64,000 bases of DNA from Diphasiastrum complanatum (taxonomy: Eukaryota; Streptophyta; Lycopodiopsida; Lycopodiales; Lycopodiaceae), in assembly GCA_029204225.1 (NCBI GenBank), contig CM055093.1, forward strand, positions 48,060,354-48,124,353. Direction: 5' to 3'. The translations under genes and the position numbers were made by a program. Positions 54,919 through 64,000 of the stretch are shown here, in pieces (position 1 is the first letter of the stretch; each line of letters opens with the position of its first letter). The notes under the pieces are model-generated. The model was not told where the DNA came from. It saw nothing but the letters and a program-made list of their open reading frames with translations, and did no database searches.

Positions 54919-55962
54919 CTCCTCCTCAAATCTAGCCTTGGAAACAACAATACTTTTATCAATCACTCTAATTGAAGACCTAAGCTTGACAAATGAATCT
55001 TTAGGTAAAGATCTAGTAAACAAATTAGCCAAGCAACTTGATGATGGCACATGTTGGAGCTTGATCTCTTTAGCTTGCACTTTCTCCCTCATGAAATGAT
55101 GAGCAATCTCGATGTGCTTGCTCCTTGCATGGAATGTAGGATTCGTGGCAAGTAATTGGGCTGATTGGCTGTCACAATAGATGATTGGGATCTCCTCCTC
55201 CATGACATGAAGCTCCACCAATAGCCTTTTGAGCCACAAGACCTCCTTGCATGTTGATTTCAAGGCCTTGTATTCAGATTTTGTGGAAGATAAGGAGATG
55301 GTACCTTGCTTTTTGGAAAGCCATGATACTACTCCATCACATAGAAAGGTGGCAAACACACTTTTTGATTTTCGAACCACTTTGTCACCTGCAAAATCCG
55401 AGTCAGTATAGGCTCTTAAGCCAATATTAGTCCCTCTATACAAGATGCCAAAATTCTTAGTAGATAAGATATACCTAAGAACTCTTTTGGCCATCTTCCA
55501 ATGTGAAACTAAAGGACTTTGCATGAATTGGCTTAACTGTCCAACACTATAACTAAGATCAGGTCTAGTTATAGTCAAATATATTAAGGAGCCTATAAGC
55601 CTTTTATACAAAGTGATGTCCTCAAAGGATGCTTCATCATCATCAATAGATGCTTTTAAATGTTGCTCCATTGGAGTCTTAATGCCTTTACAATTCTTCA
55701 TTCCAAATCTATCTAGGATGGATGTAGCACACTTTGATTGACAAATGAAGCTAAAATCACATCCTCTAATAACTTCTATTCTTAGAACGAAGCTTAATAT
55801 GCTGAGATCTAGCATCTTAAACTCTTTTGCCAAAGCATTTTTTACATCTCTAATTCCATCTAGATCATTACCACTCAAAATAATGTCATCTACATACAAT
55901 ACAAGAATAATGATCTTACCATCATGAACTCTTAAATACAATGATGGATCATATGCACTCAA
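54919..55962 (-). pseudogene. copia-D reverse transcriptase (C-terminal half) and RNase H
   Basis: The longest open frame of any copia here (357 codons including read-through into the LTR). Motifs: catalytic LVLYVDDIILSGN, SLIYLTITRPDLSYSVGQLS, RNase H with AYTDSDFAGDKVVRKSKSVF, SLSSTKSEYKAL, IYCDSQSAQLL and HIEIAHHFMRE. The last residues (CEKCQHWQI) come from LTR sequence past the polypurine tract. The only damage is the upstream frameshift separating it from the first half of RT. Confidence 0.9.
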
Positions 55963-55990
55963 TACAAAATTGATAGAAATGAGAAAAAGT

Positions 55991-56420
55991 TTAGCTTAGA
56001 GTACCATGCTTTAGGTGCTTGCTTGAGCCCATAAAGAAACACACCTGTCCTTCATGCTTTGCCTTGATGAATCCCTCAGGTTGCCTCATGTAGACCTCCT
56101 CCTCCAAATAACCATTGATGAAAGCATTTGTGAAATCAAGTTGGAATAGCTCCCAATGGAAGGTAGTAGCAAGACCAATGATCAATCTAATAGTAACAAG
56201 CTTAGCTAAAGGAGCAAAATCAATGCCTTTGGTTTGTAAATACCCTTTTGCTACAAGCCTAGCTTTATGCTTACTTATTGATCCATCTTGGTTATACTTC
56301 AATCTATACACGTGGTTTCTTCCCTTGATGAAGATTCACAAGATCCCAAGTATGATTCTCAATGAGAGCATCATACTCTACTTGCATAGCATCCATCACA
56401 TAAATTAACTGAATGAGGAA
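55991..56420 (-). pseudogene. copia-D reverse transcriptase (N-terminal half)
   Basis: Reads MQVEYDALIENHTWDLV, then in the next frame YRLKYNQDGSISKHKARLVA and KGYLQTKGIDFA, LFQLDFTNAFINGYLEEEVY and MRQPEGFI. A frameshift after QPEGFIKAKHEGQV leaves the YGLKQAPKAW-like segment in another frame. Confidence 0.88.
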
Positions 56421-57070
56421 AGCTTAGTGGGGCTCGAGCACCTACCACCAAGTATTCTATCCACAAGTGGGAACACAAGTTGCATGCATAAAATATCACA
56501 AAAGTGATTTTATTATCACAATGCTTATACAAGTGTTACTGGAGGCCCAAATCCACTCCCATATATGGAAAGAGTGGTGGGCCTAAGCTTAAACATGCTT
56601 ATGGGACTAAGTCCAAACTTAAGCTAATTAACTTGTGCACTTACACTATCTTAGAATTAAACTTAACTTGAACTTAGGAATATAATCTTAAACTTAGACT
56701 TTCTAAGTTAAACCATTACAAATGATTGTTTGTAATAATTAAAATTAGATAGTAGAAGGTCTAAGCATAAGGTTTTCCTAATCCGAATTTACTTGTGGGC
56801 TTACAAAACACATGCCACAATAAATTCCTATGTTGGGCTAACATAAGGGACAACATTATCCCCCTCTTTATTGGATTGGCAGTCCCACACCAATGGCAGA
56901 TGCTCTTTGTCGGTCGTCGTAGGTCTCCTTATTGAGAGTGACTTTGATGGCATGCAACTCTTTGCCAACGTGCTCCAACATTTGCCACCGTAGCTTGTTC
57001 CAAAAAGGGCCATGGGCCATAATAGTGGGCATGTTCTGGAGAAAGCCATGCGTTTGCCAGATTCCATCAT
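56421..57070. other. no gene recognised
   Basis: AT-rich; 56828-57070 has an 80-codon minus frame with no motif. The text GGATAATGTTGTCCC (minus) next to a TGGTGTGGGACT word resembles LTR sequence common in plants, but no element could be defined. Confidence 0.35.
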
Positions 57071-58242
57071 TGTTGGATTATTTTCCTTCTACCAATTGAC
57101 TAATCGATTTTAATCTTCATCCATTGTTTAATCCATTTCTGTGGATTTTCTAGTATCTTTACACAGTCTACAGTTTTACAAGTGTTTTTAAATAGTCTGT
57201 AGAATTACACGGAGTTTATGACAGTGTCACATTTTTCGCTTGTCAGGAATCCCATTGAAAAAATGTAGTGTCATCTTTTTTGCCTTACAGAAATCTCATG
57301 TAAAATCAGAGTGTCGCATTTTCGCTTTTTCCAAAGAGCCTCAAATGTTAAGGAAATGACCCTAGATGAGATTTAAGGGCACCTTCTCCTTTTTCGTCTT
57401 TTTCGCGAAAAACCTAACAGTGTCGCCTGTGGCTATTTTAGTTCATTTCTGTAGAGCTACAGTTTTGGTTCATTTATGCAGATAGAACGTTTACGGCCAA
57501 CTTCTCCGCTTATGAGCAATCAATGACAAGGACTGAATGGATGCCAACAGATCACCAGCCAATTGGCGATTGCAATTGACGACCTAATTTCTTAGTATAA
57601 ATAGATGTTCATATTCATACAGTTTCATCATCTGAAATTCATTGAAAATCAAAATTATCAGAAGCATTTGGATAGTTAGCTCTCTCTCTCTTAAGCCTGT
57701 GAGCTTGAACACTCCTAAGCATTCTAGATCACTTCTTAGAGTTGTTTTAGATATTGCTATTGCGCTACTGCTTATCAGCATTGCGCATTAATTCAGACTT
57801 TCATTTTAGCCGCTCAAAGATAGCATAGAGTACGCGGCTTCGATCTGCAACTTATTGTACTCATTTACTTTTGTTTTGTTTTGAATCAATACTATTTTTT
57901 ATTGTGTTTAGTTTTTCATCTCAGAATGTATGCGTTTTTGTATTTCTTCGTGACTAATTCACGAACAATTTGCGACTAATTATTTGTCTGATAATTTTCG
58001 ATGCTTAATTGTTTGGCTACGTAATAACTATAGTACTAGCAATTTCAAAGTTAGTTACTATAACTTTAAACATGATTTCTATCACTATTGTTTTGTTTGA
58101 AATTGATAGGCGTAGTCATGCATTAGAAAGATGAAGATAGATTATTCTGCCATGCACGAAAAGTTTTCTTTCTAGACACATGAATTATTTTCATTCGTTT
58201 CTTTTCGAGCTAGACCTATCTTCTACACACCATTTTTTGACA
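57071..58242 (+). repeat. 5' LTR of copia-E, 1172 bp
   Basis: Starts TGTTGGATTATTTTCC and ends TTTTTTGACA directly before the primer-binding site. Contains a TATA box at 57596 and sequence words shared with the copia-A LTR array. Confidence 0.75.
57596..57604 (+). promoter_or_regulatory. TATA box in copia-E LTR
   Basis: TATAAATAG in the middle of the LTR, about 650 bp before its end. Confidence 0.55.
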
Positions 58243-58254
58243 TGGTATCAGAGC
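58243..58254 (+). other. primer-binding site of copia-E
   Basis: TGGTATCAGAGC immediately after the LTR-terminal CA. Confidence 0.85.
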
Positions 58255-58450
58255 TATTTCACTACTTCTTTATCTGATTCCAACATGATACTAGAGTGAA
58301 AGCTCATATACTTGATATCTTTTGCGATATCAAATTGATATCATACTCTTCAGCTCTTTTCAACCTTTTAGTATCAGAGAATTGATTTCCTATTGTTGGC
58401 ATTACCACATCTTAGTGTAATTGATACAATCGACAGACTAAGTTCCAGAT

Positions 58451-59071
58451 GGATTCTCAAAGTAAAGCCGGTCTTATCATAGACAAATTGAATGGATCCA
58501 ATATCATTTGTGGAAATTTAAGATGAAGACCTTGCTAATCGCCAACGAATTATGAGATGTTGTTACAGGTACAAAAGTAAAATCTGAAGACGACGACTCA
58601 AAGTGGAAATCGAAGGACGATAAAGCTTTCGTGTTTATTATCCTCAATATATCAGATACACAGATTGGACACATAGTTGAAGCTAAAACGTCAAGAGACG
58701 TTTGGGACATTTTGGACTCACTATATGATGTGAGGGACGTAACTACCAAGTGACATCTATGAAGGAAATTCTTCACATTCAAAATGTCTGTTGGTGATTC
58801 ACTTCAGAATCACATTAACCAATTTAAGAATCTCTTGCAACAGATGGCAACTGTTAGATCAGTCATAGATGATCAAGAAGCAATTATGACAATGCTTTCA
58901 AGCTTGCCCTCTACATATGAGAACTGGGTGATGATCATATCGACACACTCATATTTAACTCTTACTAGAGTTATCACTATGTTGCTGCAAGAAGACAATA
59001 GAAGAAGTCAAGACACTTCGTCTACTTCTTCCTCTCAGGCTCTATATGTCAACAAAGGCTTGAAGCAATAG
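58451..59071 (+). pseudogene. copia-E gag with nonsense codons
   Basis: Starts MDSQSKAGLIIDKLNGSN, then stops within 25 codons. Continues as KAFVFIILNISDTQIGHIVE, SRDVWDILDSLYDVRDVTTK, KMSVGDSLQNHINQFKNLLQ and YENWVMIISTHSYLTLTRVI, the copia gag domain also seen in copia-A and copia-C. Several stops (near 58550 and 58750) inactivate it. Confidence 0.85.
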
Positions 59072-59594
59072 TAGCAGAAAAGCTCCAAGAAGGCTGCAAC
59101 GAATCAGAAGCCAACTCAGCTCAAGAACAATAATCGAATCCACAATCGAAGAAGTGTTTTGCAGGAATAACCATGAGATCAAGGACCGAATTCTCCAAGC
59201 GAAGAACACAGCCAAGCAACCTGATCAACAAGCAAACGTAGTTTCATCATCTCCCCGAGTCGAAGTGGATGAAGGCGCATTCATGGTCAAAGATCAAAGC
59301 ACATTTTTGAATGATTCATGGTTTCTGGATTCTGGAGCAACTCAACATATGACCAATCAATGTGAGATCTTCAACTCCTACACGCCTTACATCATGAAGA
59401 AATTTGTATATCTTGGTGACAATAGTACTCACACCGTTGAAGGTGAAGGTACTATAAGATTGCAATTCCAGCATGATCAATTCAAATTACTATCAAAAGT
59501 CTTATATGTTCCTAAACTCTCTACAAAGCTATTACTAGTAAGTAGAATTACAGATTTAGGTCATAAGGTATATTTTGAATCTAATCAATGCTAA
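59072..59594 (+). pseudogene. copia-E zinc knuckle remnant and protease
   Basis: Zinc knuckle reduced to KKCFCRNNHEIKDR, with spacing and last Cys lost. Protease FLDSGATQHMTNQ keeps the DSG active site, followed by KLLSKVLYVPKLSTKLLLVS. The open frame ends at a TAA at 59592. Confidence 0.82.
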
Positions 59595-60238
59595 ATTATT
59601 GATAGGAGTGATAAGATCCTTGCACTCGACAAGAGACAGAGTTACTTATATAGATTGGCACACTATTATTATGAGTCTAGTCAAGCCTTGAAAACCTCTG
59701 TTCTAGTCAATAAAGCATTACTATGGAATCATCGCTTAGGACACGTGAATCATGCATCTATTTTGAACATGTCCAGACAATCCATGGTCCTTGATCTTGA
59801 CTATCTTTCTAGTAAGGTCAATTTTCTTGTTTGTCATAGCTGCATCTTTGGAAAGTAGGCTAGGATTCCTTTTAGATCAAACCATATGCATGCAACAAAA
59901 GATCTGTTAGATGTTGTTCATACATATATATGTGGACCTATGCAAACTCCTTCATTACTAGATGCAAAGTATTTCATGACCTTTATTTATGAATTCTCCA
60001 GAAGAACAGTTGTTTATTTCATTAAACAGAAATCAGAGGCTTCATCAAATTCAAACAATTCAAAGAGCATGCTGAGAATCAAACTAGCAAACGAATCAAA
60101 GCGTTGAGGTCAAATAACGGGGGAGAGTACATCTCCAATGAATTTAAGGACTACTGCCTTAACAACAACATTGAACAACAATACATCACTTCCTATTCAC
60201 CTCAGTCAAATGGTCTTGCTGAGAGATTAAGAGGGAGT
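59595..60238 (+). pseudogene. copia-E GAG-pre-integrase and integrase, truncated
   Basis: LLWNHRLGHVNHASILNMSR, then the VCHSCIFGK zinc-binding part, then core DVVHTYICGPMQTPSLLDAK, and after a frameshift ALRSNNGGEYISNEFKDYCL and SYSPQSNGLAER. In the second Asp region the usual RSDNGGE has become RSNNGGE, so a catalytic Asp is lost. It ends at NGLAER. Confidence 0.82.
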
Positions 60239-60239
60239 G

Positions 60240-62237
60240 TTGGATACAGTTGTTATTGCTGCGTCTCGGCCTAGACTGCTTTTAGATTTTGCCCCAGCTG
60301 TTGGTATGCTGAATGTGGAATTATCGTGTCTTCCAAGATAGGAATTGGAGCAAATCGTTGAAAATCAAGCCGATTGATTTGTCCCATCATAGCAGCATGT
60401 AATTCTTGGTTGGAACTAATTTTGGCATCCAAGCGTTGTTGGAGCTGGCTTAGCTAGATGTCCTTCTGGTTGACTTCTACTTGAAGCTGATCCATGTGCT
60501 CTTGCAGTTTGTCCATTTGGTTGAAAGTGAGTTCTTCATCCCGACGTGCACGTGCTGCTTGCTCGTTGGCTTCGTTCACAACTTGTGCCACTTCTTGTAG
60601 TTGTCTGGTCAACACAAGATTTTCTTGCAGCATCGTGTCCCAGAATGATTGATAGTCAGCGATGGATTGAGCAAGGTAAGTCTGTGCATCGTGATTAGCC
60701 CAAATTGCCTTTGCACTGAAGGGAAGAGCTGCTCCCAAGGACCCAAAAAAGGAAGGGGTTCATTCCCATCCGTGTAGTGTGGGGGAATATTAGTGAAGGG
60801 AGGAATATGAGTGAACGGAGGGGCGTAGGGCTCATGTTGTGGAGGGAGTTGTGAAGAGCTAGGTTGAACATGGATAGGAATTTGAGTGGCGATAGTAGGT
60901 GTGGAAGAAATTGTGGTAACAGTTGTTTGTAGGAGTTAAGTGACAAAAGAATTAGAATCAAAGTTAAAATCAAATGCGGAGGAGGGGTTAGTAGTGATGA
61001 TGGGGGGTGGGAGATGGTAAAGAAACAAAAATGGTGATTGGAGGAAAGGAGGTAGTGACGGTGATGGAAGGTGGGGTGGATGGGAGGACTACAGTGGTGG
61101 TGACCATTGTGGCATCAAGTGACATGCCTTGATCCAGAGAAGTTGATGCTAAAACTAGTTGCTGTGTAGTTTCTTGACCCACTGTGGTTGGAAGTATAGC
61201 TGGAGAGGTCGAGCTGGTGAGAATTGTCGCTAGCTGAGCTGAGTAGTGGGCCACTAATTTGTGGTCAAAAGTGCCAGAGTCATCTCTCGCAAGGTTATCA
61301 CCTCCTAAACCTGTCGCCTCTGCATCTTGCGTGTCTGGTTGTTGTAGAGCTACTTCACCTATGACATCATCTTCTGGAGCCTTTTCAACTTTGTTGGCTT
61401 TCCTGCTACACGTGAGTCTTGTCGGTGATGTGCCCTCTGGCAGTAGTCGCTTGAAAGTCTGTGCTCACTGGGTAGCTTGGTGCGACACATTCGGATATTT
61501 GGCTTGGATGTCGGTGATGTGTTGTGCACACTGGGCCCCTAGATGGCGGTTGCGAACCATGGCGAGGATGTGCCCCACCTTGGTAACTGCCTTCTTTATC
61601 TTCAAAGCCGTGTGGAGCTTCTTTGTCAACTCGTCCACCCAATTGTAATGTTGGATTTTCAGCTGCTCCACCGCGAATGATAGAGCAAATAAATCGCTGG
61701 GGAGAATTTGGTCCATCCTGGGTTGTTGGACTTCAATGAGCATGTGCATTAGCTCTGCCACTTCTCTTAGCTCCTTGTCTTGGATACACTTGATAGCGTA
61801 TCCGTCGTGGTAAAAAGAGTGGCGGAGCCATCTTCAACTAGGAGGCACTGCAGGTAGGCGTGATCATATGATGTGCCCTTCCCATGAATGGTCTCACCTT
61901 CATTAGGAAAGCTGAGAATGCGGATCACTAAAATATCCAGTGGAATGATATGTTCATGTTGGCCAAATGGAATGCGGAATGACTCATTCTCAACATCAAA
62001 GGTGGAGTACGCCGCTCGTATGAGGCATTCCCATTGTTGTCCAGTATATGACGGAAGATGTACGTTTAGCTTGGCCAAAAAATCTCTAGTGAATTCGATT
62101 TTTGCCACCAAATCATGAATAGTGATTAAGTGGATTTCGACTGTGAACCCACCACGTAGCTTTGGAGGTCGCTTAAAAATGGATTTTGGCTGCCAACCTG
62201 TGACGCCATTGTGTGACGTGGCAATCAAAGCGACCAC
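60240..62237 (-). pseudogene. broken coiled-coil ORF downstream of gypsy integrase (unknown family)
   Basis: Five minus-strand segments in sequence appear to be one protein of roughly 600-700 residues cut by frameshifts and stops. Segment 1 (62237-61767) starts MVALIATSHNGVTGW with EFTRDFLAKLNVHLPSYTGQ. Segment 2 (61761-61465) is helical with MDQILPSDLFALSFAVEQLK. Segment 3 (61254-60988) is a Ser/Thr/Pro-rich linker. Segment 4 is a Pro-rich stretch. Segment 5 (60738 to about 60270) is a coiled coil rich in Gln and Glu (MDKLQEHMDQLQVEVNQKDI) ending near LGQNLKAV. I recognise no family. A TATA box lies 150 bp upstream. It follows gypsy-4 integrase on the same strand, the place where some gypsy lineages carry an env-like or extra ORF. 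It could instead be gag of another element. Confidence 0.5.
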
Positions 62238-62377
62238 AAGTATGGGCTTGTGTAATCACATTGGAGAGAGCAGAAGGTAAGTGCAAACTGAAATTCTGAT
62301 CGAAAATTTTTTGGAAAATTTTGGCAGAGTCTCTCCAGCACACCCAGTGTAATGAATTCGCACAAGGGGAGAGCCTC

Positions 62378-62386
62378 CTATTTATA
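62378..62386 (-). promoter_or_regulatory. TATA box upstream of the coiled-coil ORF
   Basis: TATAAATAG on the minus strand (in GGGCTATAAATAGGAGG), about 140 bp before the first ATG at 62237. Confidence 0.5.
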
Positions 62387-62442
62387 GCCCTTTTGGGGGC
62401 TAAAAATTTTGGAATTCGCCCACCTGATAGAGAAATTGGCAA

Positions 62443-63301
62443 GGTGACTGTGCAAATTCGTTTTGCTTAACCATTGTTTGCAAAATTTTTCCCACATTGT
62501 CTGGCACATGTGGGAGAGTTATAAATGTTGTGTGTGAATTTTGATCATCATTGAAAGTGGTTGTGCGAATTTGTGCAAGTTTGTAACAACTCTATTGGGC
62601 TTGAATTCCACTTGAATCTGATCTTGACAAAAATAACAACCTATCAAAATTTGCCAAAGCTATATTTAGCAATTTGTCACTGTGGGCGAGTTCCTGAGTG
62701 GCTGTGTGAATTCTATTTAGTTGCGTTTCATTCTGTGCAAGTTCTGTACTTGGATTTTGTATGTTTTTCTTTACTAATTTTTGAAAGTGGTCAGAACAAA
62801 TGCGCACAGGGGTCATATAATATCTACTTGGCCTAAAAAGGTCCATTGCAGTATTGGCAAATTTTTTCGGGACAAAAATCACAAGTTTTGAATTATTTTG
62901 TCAAGATTTGATGAATTTTCACTATACTCACAATGTTGACTTAATTTATGGTTGGACAAAACTCGCCCTAGTGATAGATGTGTTCTAAATGATGAGGAGA
63001 AGGCTGACAAATTTTGTCTGAGATTTTCTGATGTCATTGAAGTAGTTTCCTAGCACTTGATCCACCTTTTTAGAATATTGGAAAATCTGATCGAGACAGA
63101 TCGGAAAACTGATTTATGGATGCAGAACTAGAAGATTGAGATTGATCAAGGTAGATCTGGACTTGTTTAATAGATCTAAAATAAATGGAGGTCAGATCGA
63201 GATAGATCGTGCATTTGTTTTATTTAGTCAACTGATCTCTAACGTGCAAACAATGAGATTGGATCTAGAAGGAAATAGATGAAAAATAAATAAAGGGATA
63301 G
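62443..63301. other. spacer between integrase and coiled-coil ORF
   Basis: No domain-bearing frame. The 63.07-63.25 kb part repeats GATCGAGA.AGATC and AAGGTAGATCTGG-like words. It may include an LTR, but no TG..CA ends or primer site were found. Confidence 0.35.
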
Positions 63302-64000
63302 TTACATGCAGGCAACACATAGAACGACGAATGTGATCAGGAAAATTTCAAGGTAGAAGGAGTGCTCATGATACTGTCTAAGTCGACTCCCATTCACTAT
63401 AGAATCTAAGGAGATTCCATCAAGTGTTTTAAGGTGGGCATATCCTAAGGAAAAGTTCTGATCGATCAAATATAGCCCTTGCCTTGTGAATTTCAACTTT
63501 CCCTTATGTGTCTTAGCTTGATACAAGAGGACCTTATCCCCCTCTCTAAACTCCTTGAGCTTAATTAAACGATCATGCCAATCTTTTTGTCTATGATTGT
63601 GAACTAGTTGCATGCTTTACAAAGCTTTTCAAGATGAAATAGGCGATTGACTAAGATTTGTTTGGAATCCAATTGTAGATCATAGGCCAGGCATAAGGAT
63701 GGAACATAAAATTCAACTAGCATAACTGCTTCCTGGCAATAAGTCAACTGAAACATGGTAGATCCAGTAGATTACTTGGGAGTTGTGCGATAAGCCCAAA
63801 CAGCAGCACATAATTTCAATTCCCAATCAGATCTACTGGCCTCTGCTGTCTTAGTAAGGATTTCGCATAAGATCTTATTAGTGGACTCAGCTTGGCCATT
63901 ACAACGCGGGTAATAAGGGGCACTTTTCCTATGGACCACTAAGAAGGTGGATAATATGTGTTCGATCACGACATTTAAGAAACGTGTTCCCCTATCACTA
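63302..64000 (-). pseudogene. gypsy-4 integrase, runs off the right edge
   Basis: Minus strand: VVHRKSAPYYPRCNGQAEST then DWELKLCAAVWAYRTTPK (end of the catalytic core, with the Glu of GQAEST), and after a gap with frameshift RQKDWHDRLIKLKEFREGDK, VLLYQAKTHKGKLKFTRQGL and NGSRLRQYH. The YYPxCNGQAE and RLRxYH forms point to the Athila/Tat side of Ty3/gypsy, unlike gypsy-1 to -3. The rest of pol lies beyond 64000. Confidence 0.85.

Larger units (their letters stand above)
54291..56420 (-). mobile_element. copia-D: 3' part of a Ty1/copia element
   Basis: RT, RNase H, polypurine tract and 3' LTR are present; gag, protease, integrase and 5' LTR are missing on the right, where similarity ends near 56420. 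Its LTR end sits within the gypsy-3 RT. Confidence 0.8.
57071..60238 (+). mobile_element. copia-E: 5' half of a Ty1/copia element
   Basis: LTR, primer-binding site, gag, zinc knuckle, protease, GAG-pre-integrase and integrase on the plus strand. Sequence stops within the integrase at NGLAER, where a polypurine-like AGATTAAGAGGGAG and TGTTGGAT follow at 60239. RT and RNase H are missing. Confidence 0.82.

Overview
This window is nuclear DNA of a land plant, almost certainly a vascular plant with a large, repeat-rich genome. The evidence is one intact plant STAR/KH-domain gene split by kilobase-scale introns, decayed plant nuclear gene fragments (plastid-type fatty acid desaturase, alpha-tubulin, centromeric histone H3), and many decayed Ty1/copia and Ty3/gypsy retrotransposons whose primer-binding sites match plant initiator tRNA-Met (TGGTATCAGAGC). 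Long introns full of retroelements fit a fern, lycophyte or gymnosperm better than a compact angiosperm or bryophyte, but I cannot fix the clade from sequence alone.

The main result is a complete seven-exon gene on the minus strand, coding from 34989 down to 6234 (28.8 kb for 849 coding bases). It encodes a 282-residue quaking-like RNA-binding protein of the SPIN1/At2g38610 type (QUA1, KH with GPRG loop, QUA2, basic C-terminal tail). All exon phases match and every intron is GT-AG. Intron sizes are 5157, 9666, 6930, 202, 5836 and 116 bp.

Its long introns hold other DNA. Intron 1 has a plus-strand CENH3-like fragment. Intron 2 has two convergent, truncated gypsy elements, a 91-bp tandem repeat, a G-box/ABRE hairpin and twin TC microsatellites. 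Intron 3 has desaturase and alpha-tubulin fragments with their introns kept, upstream of a canonical Helitron-like 3' end (hairpin, CTAG, then T), suggesting a gene-capturing Helitron. Intron 5 has an LTR-element remnant, a CpG-rich foldback-like block and a C-rich hairpin.

Bases 1 to about 6200 are AT-rich flank with inverted and tandem repeats. From about 35.8 kb to the end the window is retrotransposon sediment: a non-autonomous LTR element with a perfect 5-bp target duplication (35834-38246), copia-A (minus, 40.0-44.4 kb), copia-B (plus, 46.1-47.0 kb), a very long GA microsatellite (47.3 kb), an isolated LTR with primer-binding site (48.6-49.1 kb), a gypsy gag scrap, copia-C (plus), gypsy-3 (minus) with copia-D next to it or inserted in it, copia-E (plus, 57.1-60.2 kb), a broken coiled-coil ORF (minus, 60.2-62.2 kb), and the 3' part of a gypsy integrase running off the right edge. 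Every retroelement coding region is broken by stops, frameshifts or deletions; none looks autonomous.

I see no CRISPR, operon, rRNA or tRNA gene. Nothing here proves a new biological system. The best leads are the apparent Helitron capture in intron 3, a reverse-transcriptase patch embedded in an integrase frame, the CENH3-like relic, and the extra coiled-coil ORF downstream of a gypsy integrase.
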